From NCBI GenBank assembly GCA_051453625.1, contig JBOZIK010000001.1, forward strand, positions 84,504,592 through 84,559,255: DNA of 54,664 nucleotides, given 5' to 3'. A program made the position numbers and the translations under genes. The notes under the pieces are model-generated. The model was not told the DNA's origin and did not search any database. It was given only the letters and a program-made list of their open reading frames with translations. Below, in pieces: positions 11,569 through 22,616 of this stretch (positions are counted from its first letter, which is position 1; each line of letters opens with the position of its first letter). The DNA comes from Welwitschia mirabilis (taxonomy: Eukaryota; Gnetophyta; Gnetopsida; Welwitschiales).

Positions 11569-12408
11569 TATTTCAGGAAAGATTCACAGTTTCCAAAATT
11601 GAAGAATGTCTATTTCCCTTCACAGAATGAAAGCAACACAAGCTGAAAGGCTGTGTGATATGCAAATCTGTAACAGATCAGCGGCGTCTTTCCTTAAAAG
11701 GGAATCGAGACTACAGCTACTTGAACAAAACAAAACAGAAACATCCTTAGCTTTCTTAGATTTATGATTAAGCAGGGGAAAAGAGAAGACAGACAAGACA
11801 CTGTGATCTCTTGGATCATAATTACCATGACATCAACTGTAGAATCTTGGACGACAATTTCCTTTTTAATATAAGACTTGGTCTGCCTAAAGTCTGTCTT
11901 CATTGTTTCTTCCTCTGGTTTTTGGGTTGGATTCTGATTGTCTTCAATTGACAAGTTAGAGAATAGTCAAAATAGGTATCTTATTTAACTTAATAAGCTT
12001 TTCCAGAAGTAAACCTTGTTCTGTCTGTGATATATTCAACCCATGTTATTAACTTTTTTCTGTATTTGTAATTGCAATTGCCATTGTAAGCTGTAGTAGT
12101 AGCAGCAATGCCTTTTAAAGGAAGGGGTGCTTTCTTTTTAGCATGATACAGACATTACATTTGTTTTTTTCTTTTTCCCCATCCCCCTTTTCCCCCTCTC
12201 ATGTATTACCATGTACTTTACTTTGATTATTCCCTATGTGTTCTATCTTCAGCAGCCTGTTTCTTATTGTATTTTATTTGAACTTTTGGGTACCTCTACT
12301 TGTCTTAGGCTTTAGAAACTTCTTTAAAGCCTTTCTCTATACGAATGATGAGTTTTAGAGTATAAGATGTTTTCAGTGGGTTATGTTGACTTGATACACA
12401 CATATTAG

Positions 12409-12641
12409 ATGTATCATACATGCATGTATACATATGCGCCTATATACCTTCCTTCACACACACATGCATGCATACAGTTCTACATGCTCCTACATGCCAT
12501 CTTCATCGACATGTGTACAGATGCACACCTGCACATGTGCATGCACTTGTACAGAAAACTAGACAGATATATTCATGCCTGCATGCATGCAGGTATGAAT
12601 ATGTACATGACAATAATCTTTGTTCTTCTTCAATTTCATTG
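12409..12641. repeat. ATGCATG/CACA-rich low-complexity stretch with 34-bp palindrome
   Basis: Repeated CATGCA, ACATGT and ACACAC words. At 12569-12602 there is a near-perfect palindrome centred on CCTGCATGCATGCAGG (12578-12593). The apparent open frames here simply translate the repeats. Confidence 0.7.
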
Positions 12642-14352
12642 AATTCTGTTGTTTACAAAGTGTAATCTGCACTTAAGAAAATTGTGAATTTTTTACGAGT
12701 GCTTCTTGTAATTCTTTTAAAGTTTCTTTGAGTTGTTTAAGTCTCCTGAAGGAAATATTTGTAGAACTTGCATGAATGACGGCTTGCTAATATAGTGTAT
12801 GATCTCTGAATCGATAAATGTGAAACTGGTTATATGTCTGAGGATTCCTTTTTTTGTTGTTATTTGGCATTAGATTGTGAAATTTTCATTGGAGCCTTTT
12901 AAAAGGAACCTAGCAGGTCATTTAGCTTGGAGGGTTATTAAGTCACTGTATCTGGTGGCTTAATTTATTTCAATGTTCCTCTTGTTGTTTTGTTTCAGGC
13001 ATCAATGTCGATGATATTTTATTGGTATGCTGACATGTTATTGATGTCTTCCATTGGTTGTTTTGTTGAAGTCATAAAGCTCATTGTTGTTTTCTTTATA
13101 TTTTTCACTGCTGTACAATTCTTTTCTGTTTAGTGTATGACATGGTGGCTGTGTCAGAGTGTTGTATTAGTTGTGTAATGATCATTCTGTCTGTATATTG
13201 TTGTGATTGTTGCTTGGATTTTTGTAATATTAGATTTGTAGCTGTGCAAGTGCTTTGAAAATCTTGTTTGAAAGGAAAACTTGACGTTTGATTGTTGGAA
13301 GAAGAAAGTGGAGATTATTTGTGACACGTCTTCATTATGCGAGGACATGTTTTCACATTTCAAAGCTCTTGAAATGTTGTTATTACAAAATTTCATGCTA
13401 AATTTAGCACCAAGGCAAAGGACTAATTACTAAATTATCACAAATGGAAGCAGATTTAGTAAGGAGTTGGGTTTTTAAAGTTGTAGTCTTAGAATCGTTT
13501 TAGGTCCAAAAGGGCGCAAACCATGCACACCACAATCATCAGAAGAAAGGATTCTTTTTCATATAACAAGATCCCAAGCTTACAAGCATCACAAATGGTA
13601 GCAAAGCATAATGAATCTAAAAAGACATGCTTCATAGGTCCCACACTAAAAGGTGGGAACAAAACAAGAGCAAAGAAAAGCAAATAACAAAGAACAAGTG
13701 AGAATGGCCTAGTTTGAAGGAGAAGCATCATTGACATTGCCCTTGACACGACCTTTTGGGGCTGGAAGCATGCCCAACAAAGAGAATTCAGAAGAATGGA
13801 GTTACCTTTAACACAGTAGGGGGTTGGACCTTGTTTGAGTGAACGCGTGAACATAAGACTTCATCTTGACATAGAGAGAAGTGAAATCCCAAAAAGTCAT
13901 GCTTAATCAAGTTGCTAAGGCATGCATATTAGTCAACTCATCCAGATGTCTCTCTTCTAAAGGGTAGGATGAAAGTGCTCCAATCTGACAGATCTTGCAC
14001 AATTGAAAGAAGGTGAAGTATTTGTTGAAAGGGAAGAGCAAGAGTAAGGAGGCATGATCTTAAAGTCATGTGATACATGCCTTATATGATGCTAACATGT
14101 AGTAGATATTAGATATCTTTTAAGTATATGCTGGGTTCGCTTCACAGTAGAACACTTAAACCGACAGTTGGTAAATACGTTAAATTGATGACAACTTTCT
14201 TGGCTAATATTGAGACAATTGAAACATAAATGACCAAAGTTGGCTAAATACCTAGAGGGGAGAGCTAGGATGGATCTAATTAAGGAACCATCTAGCCTTG
14301 TAATTTAACAAAAAACCAGCGCAAGAAGGAATACTATCCCATCATAGCATAT

Positions 14353-14966
14353 TGATATAGAGTTACACCGAAAGCCCTAAGATCTTAGGGAATTTAAAAC
14401 TAATAATTCAACAATTATATAAGAAGCAATCAATAATTGGAATTCTTGGTAACAAGAAATATTACACAGCATACAAGCTTACAATATTTGCTTAAGCATG
14501 AGCTTTATGGAAAAAACCTTCCATCACAAGCTTCAAACTCCAAAATGAAAAACCAGATGAGCATGAGATGCAAATGCCCACTACTCTCTCTAATTTATAG
14601 ACTATGGAAGTGGCTGTTCTAAACTTACAAAATCTAATTCAGACCTCTTACGACATTCTAACTTAAGGCCTAATTATTACAAGATTCCCTGCCTAAAAAT
14701 AAGATAACAAAAGATGCCTTATCTAATTCGGGCATAACTTCATCATTTGTTGGCCAAATCCGGAAACAGCTTGTCATTTTGAGCCTCAAAAGTGCCTGAC
14801 ATGTTGCATTTGGTTGCAGCGTGAAATTTGATAGGCTGGCCCATTTAACGAAATGGTTATACATAAAAACAACTTTATATTTTAAGCCTAAATTTTCACC
14901 TCAAAAATACAGCTTGAAACCTTATGAATTTAAACTTTAATAGCTAATATTTCCAGCCTCTAGAAC
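14353..14966 (-). repeat. 3' LTR of the gypsy element
   Basis: Shares ordered blocks with 17323-18033: AAGCAATCAAT, CAAGCTTACAATATTTGCTT, a TCATGGAAA-type block, TTACAAGATTCC, TGGTTATACATAAAAACA and CAGCCTCTA. The left end TGATATAGAGTTAC aligns to TGACGTTGAGTCAT at 17323. Confidence 0.72.
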
Positions 14967-15229
14967 TGTTGCATCATGTCCAAGGTGCAGATAATTTTTT
15001 TTTCTGACATTCAAATTACATCTTTCCTTTGTTCTCCTGGTATTTGCACTAGTTATTCTTTGTTGTGCTTCTTTCTTGTACGTGTTTCCTATGGTTCCCA
15101 AATGAGAGGTGATTCATACACTTTCTCTTGGCCTTTGTTCATCTTCTGCATTTCCTTCGTCCATTTGTTATCATCCTTTGTCTGGTCATGATTATGTCTT
15201 TACAGACTCTTTTGTGGCAACTTGTAGAA

Positions 15230-16200
15230 CCACTACCATTCCACCATTTTCATCTATCCCTTCCATCATTTCCTTTTCTCTGATATTGCAAAATCTTGCG
15301 TTTCTTTCTTGAACATATTTCTTGATCTAGCAAGGATTCAAAGTTTCGAACATCTTTCCATTTGCGTCTCTTATAATGTAAGTGTTTTTCCTGCCATCAT
15401 GCACATAGTTAGTATCAAACTGGCAAGGCCTACTAGCCAATAAATGACATGCATTTAGAAGAACAACATCACAATTTTCATTACCATGGAAATTACAAAT
15501 CTTAAAATTACCACGAGGTTGTTCAACAATAGTGATATGAAATCCTTTTTGCAACAATGATATTGTTATATTGTGAAGCCAAGTTTAATCTCTTTGTAAT
15601 GTTATGTTTTATTGTTAACTCCGTACATATAAGGTGATCATTTAAATAAAGTAATCTTTGGGTGGAGCATAGTCTTTTAAATATTACCTAGGGTCTAATT
15701 GATATTTATAATTAAAGGAAATAGGTCTAGAGTATTCTTGAAGGTTTGGCCCTATATCTATTTGATCTCTTTGTGAGCGTGTGTTGGGGCATCGAGTTGT
15801 TTTGAAGAGCTTTGGCTTAAGAAGTGACTCTTGTTAGAGAAGTTGAGAGCTACAGCTTGAAGCCACTTTTGGCTTGTTTGTGAACTTGTTTGGCTAATAA
15901 GGGCTGTGCATTGCTTTCCAGTGGATGTTTTCCTTAGCATCTGAGGCATTTACTATGTAAATTTCTCTGTCTTTTATGTCTGCATTTTCCTTCTATCATT
16001 GGTTAACAGATATTTGATAAGGGCTGGGATGAGGATAAACTTCTAAATGCAATTTCTTTGCCATTTCCTTAGAAACTCAATTATCTATGCTACCACTGTC
16101 AATAATAACCTTGAATACCTTATCTGTGCATTTACATTTTGTGCTGAAGATTTGCTTCCTTTGAGGTGGATTACTAGATGGAAAAAAAATTCTGCATCTA
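15230..16200 (-). pseudogene. Ty3/gypsy protease and protease-RT linker, split by a solo LTR
   Basis: The minus strand carries the aspartic protease signature VIIDSGSIDN (DSGS codons at 16089-16100) after a Cys-rich KCKC segment, and a stop in place of the usual Leu after DN. The domain continues to HPSPY at about 16020, is interrupted by the 445-bp solo LTR, and resumes at about 15560 with LQKGFHITIVEQPRG, CDVVLLNACHLLASRPCQFD and HDGRKNTYIIRDANGK. These are standard landmarks of the gypsy protease-to-RT linker. Removing the LTR and one copy of its target duplication puts both halves in the same frame. RT itself is absent. Confidence 0.85.
15564..16008. mobile_element. Solo LTR (445 bp) nested in the gypsy protease, GATAT target duplication
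   Basis: Starts TGTTATATTGTGAAG and ends TTGGTTAACA (TG...CA, with TGTTA/TAACA inverted tips). The bases GATAT precede (15559-15563) and follow it (16009-16013), a perfect 5-bp duplication. It interrupts a recognisable protease reading frame at exactly these points. No internal retroelement sequence is present. The superfamily cannot be told from the LTR alone. Confidence 0.9.
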
Positions 16201-16419
16201 AACCCTTCTAACATGCATGTTCTCACCTTCTCACTTAGTAGCACTTCATTCGTTTTGTTGTTTGCTCTCCCATTGGATTCTCATTTTTCATAGACTACTA
16301 ACACACAATTGACCGGTTTTTTTTCCTAATTCTACATTTATATGTTGTATAGCCTAATTGTAACAAGTAATTGGTTTACTAACTTTTTGCCTATTAAGCC
16401 AGTTACTCTATCCTTCTTG

Positions 16420-17254
16420 GCCTTTGTCCTTGAAATCTTTGACTTTTTTCCTCTTTTTAGCAAAGATATTTTGCATGTGCTACAATTTCTCTTTAGCCCA
16501 TAGAGCTAATTGCTGTGCTTCCTCTACTCTATCAAGGCGGAACATAGAAAGTTCATTGTGAATGAAAAATTTAAGGCCATTAATATATTGTATTACCTTC
16601 ATAGTACCTTCTTCAAAACAGCTTACTCAAATGGCCGAGCTATGAAATTTTTTAATATACTCTACTACTGACTTATCTCTCCGTCGGAGATTCTGAATCC
16701 TTCTCATCAGCTTTGCATGTTGGGCTCTTGGCATGAATTTGCCCTCTAAGAAAGTCTGCATGAAATTCTATGTGGTAGGATGATATCTTTGGTTTGCCCT
16801 CTTTCCTTTCAAGTGTTCCGACCAGCTAGTTTCAAGGCTAGATAACTGAGAAGATGCTATTTGCACCTTCCTCTCCTCGGATGTTTCTTCTTTTTGAAAG
16901 TACTTTTGGATCCCATGAATCTGATTTTCTAGCTTTTCTGGCTACATACTTCCCTCATATGGTTCTGCATCTCCAAGGTCATTTTTTCATAATAGATCTC
17001 AAGAAGGGTTCTTCCATATTGTCAGAACTACTCTCAGAGAGATCAATATGAGATTCCGCTTGCCTTGGAAGTGGTTCCTCCACTTCCTCTTTTTCTTGTG
17101 CTTCCTCTTCCATGTGTGATTTTTCATTTAAAGTTTAATCTACACCCATCTTTTGCTTGAGAATGTGCATCAGGTGTTAAAGCTCATTCATGGCTTCCTC
17201 TTGCTTCACTAGAATCTTTTACAAATTGTTGGTGGTAAGCTTCTTTGGAACCAT
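16420..17254 (-). pseudogene. Ty3/gypsy gag remnant
   Basis: A possible start is the ATG at 17254 (MVPKKLTTNNL). The retrotransposon gag domain is recognisable at about 16760-16490: MQTFLEGKFMPRAQHAKLM, then RRRDKSVVEYIKKFH, then a hydrophobic helix GTMKVIQYINGL and VEEAQQLALWAKEKL. This order matches plant gypsy gag. In-frame stops occur after FHSSAI and after the AKEKL segment, and the part before the domain needs frame changes. Confidence 0.75.
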
Positions 17255-17310
17255 CTTTCTTACAAGTTCAACACGATAGACTAATATACAACAATGCTAC
17301 TATAGTAGCT

Positions 17311-17322
17311 TTGGTACCAAGA
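17311..17322 (-). other. Primer-binding site of the gypsy element
   Basis: The minus strand reads TTGGTACCAAAGC, which resembles the initiator Met-tRNA site TGGTATCAGAGC with two changes. It directly abuts the LTR end at 17323. Confidence 0.65.
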
Positions 17323-18033
17323 TGACGTTGAGTCATAGGAGAAAAGTTCCAAGATCTAGGTTAGGGAATGTGAAAAGAAACGTACAACAATAATATTGGA
17401 AGCAATCAATGATGGAATCTCTATTAACAAGAAATAGTACATAGAATACAAGCTTACAATATTTGCTTAAGAATGAACTTCATGGAAACAGCCTTCTGTC
17501 ACAAGCTTCTAGCTCTAGAGTGAAAAGCCCTGTGATCATGAGACACGAATGCCCTACTCTCTCCAATTTACAGATCATGAAATGAGGTATTAAAAATAGG
17601 AGATATAATTTAGGCCTCTCATAATATACTAACTTAAGCCCCAAGTATTACAAGATTCCATTCCTAAAAATTACATAAAAAAGATGCATTCACTGATTGG
17701 GGCGTAACCTGTGTTTAACAAAGCAGCGACTAGTAGCTGTTTTGGCAACAAGTTGCCCCGCTTCAGTGCTGCCGACGCGATTAGAGTCAGCAGCTTTTTT
17801 TTTGCCCTTTTTAAGGCGACTAGTAGCCTAAATTCAAAAATTTGAAGCTGAGAAAAGGTTTGACGTGTTGCATAGAATTCCACCGATTGGAGAATAACAT
17901 GGGCCCTAGAAACTTGGTTATACATAAAAACAATGATATATTTTAATTCCAAGTTTCCTCCTTCAAAAATACAACTTGAAATCATACACATCAAAGCTTT
18001 TATCCCTAATAAATCTAGCCTCTAATAACTTAA
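17323..18033 (-). repeat. 5' LTR of the gypsy element
   Basis: The internal end at 17323 is fixed by the adjacent primer-binding site. It is about 100 bp longer than the other LTR because of an extra GC-richer segment near 17700-17830, in which GCGACTAGTAGC occurs twice. The right end is approximate. Confidence 0.7.
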
Positions 18034-18980
18034 ATTATTTATTTTATTTTTCCAAAGGATGCTCTTGCATAACCCACCTACAGAAGGGAGAATATACACT
18101 AGGAGGCAACACCAAGAGAACAGATGGAGAATGTCTTGGGGACCCTCTAAACCACAAGAGCAACAAGGCCTTAGAAAGCTAATGAGTGAACTTGGTTCAG
18201 AAAGTAAAATCCCTGCATGACTAGGGATGTGTTAGTCTAGCACATCTAGGCTTTAGGTGTGGGTGGAAGACTCCTAAGGCATTGTAGTTGCAACAATGAC
18301 ATGGAGGAAAGCTATATGTGAACAACTAGTATCATAGAGCACCTCAAAAATACAAATAGATTACTATTAAGGTTAAGACAAAGGTGCATGCAATGGCAAA
18401 AGATTGGCTCCACCGAGTGAAGCATTTCACAATTCAGGACTTCTAGGGGGTCAATATAAAAATTGACCACTTGTATCGTGGTTCCTATGTAGACGAGTGA
18501 TGGCAGAAATTAGCAAGTGGTTTCATCATGTGATCAAGAACTTAAGGGGTGGTCTTCTAAGTCTTCAAAGGCTCGTTCATTTCAAATTTCACATCATGGA
18601 CCACATATGAGATGGTAGATGACAAGGTGCTGACATAATGGAAGCTTATTACAAACAGTACATCAATCGTCTGAGTCACCATTCAATCATCATTGATATT
18701 GAGAAATTACTGGAACACATCTATGTCTTGAAACAATCCATTCATGGAAAGGTTTGCATCCGCAAACTGAACATGTTAGAGAAGGCTAGAAGCATCCCAT
18801 AGGAGAAGAACATGCTACAAGATGTAGGGTCATGGATAGGGCTGAGCATTGCAAGAATCGTAGTCACCCTTAATGATATAATTGAGGCAACCTGCCATTG
18901 CTTTAGCCTTCAAGGTGGACACCTCAAGGAGTGCCCATGAAAGCGACAAGGCTTGCCTTCAGTTGGAGAGTAATTGCTTG
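18034..18980. other. Intron sequence, possible decayed gag-like stretch
   Basis: No intact gene. On the + strand near 18880-18935 a peptide CHCFSLQGGHLKECP resembles a degraded CCHC zinc knuckle, and the preceding 500 bp has broken open stretches, so an old gag fragment is possible. Spacing of the Cys/His residues is not canonical, so I do not assign a family. Confidence 0.3.
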
Positions 18981-18994
18981 ATGCATAGGACCAT

Positions 18995-19299
18995 TGTTGC
19001 AAGACTCGGACTCGCCACCCCACTCGGCTAAGGGAAAAAACTCGTGACTCGGCTCGACTTGGGAGCTGACCTGACACAGACTTGGGAGTCAAAAAGAGTC
19101 ACTAGAGAGTTTCATGTACAAATGCGCCAAGACTTGCCTAAACTCACCAAAAACGTGCCAAATCTTGCAAAGACTCGTCGAGACTCGCAATTTTTGGGAG
19201 TTGACTCAGACTCGGCGAGTTTTTACCCACTCGACTCGCGAGTTCTAAAAAACTCGGGACTCAGAGAGTACTCGCTGAGACCCGGAGAGTTTTGCAAAA
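18995..19299. mobile_element. ACTCG-rich non-autonomous element with inverted ends and 14-bp target duplication
   Basis: The flanks are ATGCATAGGACCAT (18981-18994) and ATGCATAGGACAAT (19300-19313), a 14-bp duplication with one mismatch. The element begins TGTTGCAAGACTCGG and ends GAGAGTTTTGCAAAA, so its tips are imperfect inverted repeats (TTGCAARACTC). The 305-bp interior is packed with ACTCG and its complement CGAGT in both orientations. No coding capacity is seen. Short inverted ends with a duplication longer than 8 bp fit a Mutator-like MITE best, but 14 bp is long for that group, so the class is open. Confidence 0.72.
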
Positions 19300-19313
19300 A
19301 TGCATAGGACAAT

Positions 19314-20153
19314 ACCACCCAACAGAAATGTGAATTTGAACCTTTGTTAAAACCGATGCAACAAGTCAAGAGGAGTTAGGGACATGGTTGCGGTATTTGC
19401 CGTGTAGATTTCATGGCTGTGAATGAATCCATGCATACAAGTGTGGACTAAAACCATTTACAAAACTTTTTCGATATCTAGTAAAATCTGTTTTTGGATG
19501 TAATGATGAAACATGAGCTAGACATGTTGCTATTGTTAATTTGCAAGCATTAAAGTAATAAATTTTTACTGTGAAGTAGTCAAGGATTAAAAAAGCAGAT
19601 CAAAGGATCGAGGCCCTCATAGGTTGTTAGAAACATTTCAAGGGTTGCACGAGTGTCATGTACATGTGCACATGTGTTTCTATGGTTTACAAATGGCTTG
19701 GGTAGATCATGGATTAGTAAGAGCCCCTGAACTTGTTTGACGTGCCATGGGCAAGAATTTGGATTGTGTTATAAACTTATAAGGTGGGTAACCTGTATAA
19801 ATAATCTGGTTGTACAACAATAGGGGCAGCCTATGTAAGGTGGATGGTAGCTGGTTGCCATGTGATTTTACGAAGGAAGGAGGACCTTCCAAGGCAGGCC
19901 ATTGAACAATAGGGTGTATCATGATTATTTTACATAACAGCAGGGAAATGTAATATCTCTCTTATAAATTTCATGTTAAATGCAACCTCAGTAGCCAAAC
20001 TGGGACTTGCTACTGGGCTCGTCTTACCTGTCGAGCTTGGACTTGCCACCCAAACTCAGCAGTCAGCAAAACTTGCCAAACTTGACAGTAAACTTGGAAG
20101 GCCAAAAGAGTTTGGAATAACATGCACTTCTTACCAGTTTTAACTTTTAAGCA
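19314..20153. other. Intron sequence with a second weak ACTCG/ACTTG cluster
   Basis: No coding signature recognised. Around 19995-20100 there is a looser cluster of ACTTG, GCTCG and CGAGC words that resembles a decayed version of the 18995-19299 element, but without visible ends or target duplication. Confidence 0.4.
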
Positions 20154-21815
20154 TTTTCATGTATTCAAACAGGACAAGGAGCATTTTCAAGTGAAAATAT
20201 TAAGTGTTGTACAGTTCATAAACATAATCAATGTGTCATAAATACATGTGACACAATAAAATATTTCAATCAATGATTATTCAATAAGTTGTCACAAATA
20301 TAAAGAAAGTTAGGTATTGGATTTCTAAAGATGTAACCTCAGCGTGGTTAGTTTTCATGGTTAAAGCTGTGAAAAGCATGCATACTGAAATTATCAGGGA
20401 AAAAAAGGAGTAAAAAAGAAAACTGCATTCTGTTTTGGCAAGTTCTTAAAGACTATTACACTGTCTCCATAGTATGATAGTATGACTTTTTGGGCCTATC
20501 ACCTGTTGTGCAATACAGCTATATGATTGAATTTCATTAAGTGTTTTATATATTAAAATTATGACTACGACTCAGCCTCTCTTTCTGGAATGCATCCAGC
20601 ATCTCACTTAAGAATCTTGTCATCTTCCTTTGGGGGACATATGGTGTTGATATTGAGAAATGCACATTATATCTTCATTTCTTTTTAGAATAAATGCACA
20701 TGATGTTTTCATGTATTCAAACAGGAGAAGGAGCATTCTCACGTGAAAATATTAAGTGTTGTACAGTTCATAAACATAATCAATGTGTCATAAATACATG
20801 TAACACAATAAAATATTTCAATCAATGATTATTCAATAAGTTGTCACAAATATAAAGAAAGTTAGGTATTGGATTTCTANNNNNNNNNNNNNNNNNNNNN
20901 NNNNNNNNNNNNNNNNNNNNNNNNNNNNNNNNNNNNNNNNNNNNNNNNNNNNNNNNNNNNNNNNNNNNNNNNNNNNNNNNNNNNNNNNNNNNNNNNNNNN
21001 NNNNNNNNNNNNNNNNNNNNNNNNNNNNNNNNNNNNNNNNNNNNNNNNNNNNNNNNNNNNNNNNNNNNNNNNNNNNNNNNNNNNNNNNNNNNNNNNNNNN
21101 NNNNNNNNNNNNNNNNNNNNNNNNNNNNNNNNNNNNNNNNNNNNNNNNNNNNNNNNNNNNNNNNNNNNNNNNNNNNNNNNNNNNNNNNNNNNNNNNNNNN
21201 NNNNNNNNNNNNNNNNNNNNNNNNNNNNNNNNNNNNNNNNNNNNNNNNNNNNNNNNNNNNNNNNNNNNNNNNNNNNNNNNNNNNNNNNNNNNNNNNNNNN
21301 NNNNNNNNNNNNNNNNNNNNNNNNNNNNNNNNNNNNNNNNNNNNNNNNNNNNNNNNNNNNNNNNNNNNNNNNNNNNNNNNNNNNNNNNNNNNNNNNNNNN
21401 NNNNNNNNNNNNNNNNNNNNNNNNNNNNNNNNNNNNNNNNNNNNNNNNNNNNNNNNNNNNNNNNNNNNNNNNNNNNNNNNNNNNNNNNNNNNNNNNNNNN
21501 NNNNNNNNNNNNNNNNNNNNNNNNNNNNNNNNNNNNNNNNNNNNNNNNNNNNNNNNNNNNNNNNNNNNNNNNNNNNNNNNNNNNNNNNNNNNNNNNNNNN
21601 NNNNNNNNNNNNNNNNNNNNNNNNNNNNNNNNNNNNNNNNNNNNNNNNNNNNNNNNNNNNNNNNNNNNNNNNNNNNNNNNNNNNNNNNNNNNNNNNNNNN
21701 NNNNNNNNNNNNNNNNNNNNNNNNNNNNNNNNNNNNNNNNNNNNNNNNNNNNNNNNNNNNNNNNNNNNNNNNNNNNNNNNNNNNNNNNNNNNNNNATAAA
21801 TGCACATGATGTTTT
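20154..21815 (+). repeat. Tandem array, unit about 552 bp, interrupted by a 916-N gap
   Basis: Bases 20154-20327 recur at 20706-20879 with a fixed 552-bp offset and about 4 differences in 174 bp. The gap then begins. The sequence resuming at 21796 matches 20690 onward for 23 bases, an offset of 1106, close to two units. So at least two and probably three units are present, the middle one hidden in the gap. Confidence 0.8.
20880..21795. other. Assembly gap (916 N)
   Basis: Lies inside the 552-bp tandem array; long frames across it are artefacts. Confidence 0.99.
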
Positions 21816-22173
21816 CATTTCTTTTCAGAATATTCTGTCTGGGCCCTTCCTTGCATAGGTGCACTTTTCAATTTTAATTTTGTGCTGTACTTTTGGGCCT
21901 CATAATGTAGTCTAAAGAGAACTAGTTTCTCTACAATACCAAGGTGTCATGTAAGCATGCAACTATTTTCTTTTGTATTTAGCCATTTCGGAAATAATTA
22001 ATCCAATGCCTATGTTTCTCCCCTTGTTCCATAAATCAGTGTCTCGACACTAAACCATCCAGTGGAACTTTCAGTTCATTTCAGTAATTGTATTCGAATT
22101 CTTTTCACTACAGTCTCTATGTTAGATGTCTCCCATTATTGATTTTGCAGGATTTTTGTTCTTTATTATGCAG

Positions 22174-22311
22174 ACCTTTGAAGCATCAAATGTTTTTAGC
22201 CACATGACAAATGCGGGCATCAAGCCAAATACACAGTCATATTCCTTATTGATTGATGCCCATCTCATAAACCGGGACACTAAATCTGCTTTCGCTGCAG
22301 TGCATGATATG
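22174..22311 (+). CDS. PPR protein gene, penultimate exon
   Basis: Exon of 138 bp (46 codons, phase 0) with acceptor TTATGCAG and donor ATG|GTATAA. It encodes the remainder of one PPR motif (TFEASNVFSHMTNAGIKPN) and the start of the next (TQSYSLLIDAHLINRDTKSA...). The motif boundary pattern continues without insertion or loss from the exon at 11209-11415 and into the exon at 22431. Confidence 0.9.
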
Positions 22312-22430
22312 GTATAACAAGTGCTATCTTGCAAGCTGAATTCATTAAGATATGCTTGTTAGGACATATCAATATTTTGATTTGAATGATGTTCCCTATT
22401 AACTGATTGCCTTAAAATGATGTTTTTTAG

Positions 22431-22616
22431 ATGGGTGCTGGCTATTCGCCTTCCAAAGAGACACTCAGGAAGATACAGAGGCGTTGTGTACGTGAATTTG
22501 ACTCCGATGGGGAAGCACAAGTTCATTCATTGTGTCAATCATTGAAATATCCCACCATTCGTGACAATCGCAGGAATGTTCTTTTTAATCTTGATTATAG
22601 CACATCGTTAGTTTAG
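22431..22616 (+). CDS. PPR protein gene, last coding exon
   Basis: Follows a 119-bp intron (22312-22430; acceptor TTTTTTAG). It encodes 61 residues: it completes the 35-residue motif with MGAGYSPS, then a basic non-repeat tail beginning KETLRKIQRRCVREFDSDGE and ending FNLDYSTSLV, with stop TAG at 22614-22616. A short charged tail after the last repeat suits a P-class PPR protein without E/DYW editing domains. A possible AATAAA polyadenylation signal lies at 23006-23011. Confidence 0.9.
   Translation: MGAGYSPSKETLRKIQRRCVREFDSDGEAQVHSLCQSLKYPTIRDNRRNVLFNLDYSTSLV

Larger units (their letters stand above)
14353..18033 (-). mobile_element. Decayed Ty3/gypsy retrotransposon with nested solo LTR
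   Basis: Two diverged direct repeats (14353-14966 and 17323-18033) flank minus-strand gag and protease remnants, and a primer-binding site lies just inside the right repeat. RT, RNaseH and integrase are missing: between the protease-RT linker (down to about 15230) and the left LTR there is no recognisable pol. The LTRs are roughly 70-75% alike by eye, so the insertion is old. The outer end near 18033 is approximate and no target duplication was confirmed. Confidence 0.8.
11416..22173 (+). other. PPR gene intron of about 10.8 kb
   Basis: Bounded by CAG|GTTGGT and TTATGCAG; phase 0. The exons on both sides join into an exact PPR register, so this is one intron. It contains a dead gypsy element, a nested solo LTR, an ACTCG-rich inverted-end element, a 552-bp tandem array and a 916-N gap. 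Stretches at 11574-14352 outside the listed repeats show no coding signature. Confidence 0.8.

Noticed and set aside
12409-12665. His/Cys-rich small proteins on the + strand
   Set aside because: Direct translation of ATGCATG/ACAC low-complexity DNA; two overlapping frames give similar nonsense.
18360-18935. Possible gag with CCHC knuckle on the + strand
   Set aside because: The Cys/His spacing (C1, C3, H10, C14) is not the CX2CX4HX4C pattern and the upstream peptide is too broken to name a family; left as a low-confidence note.
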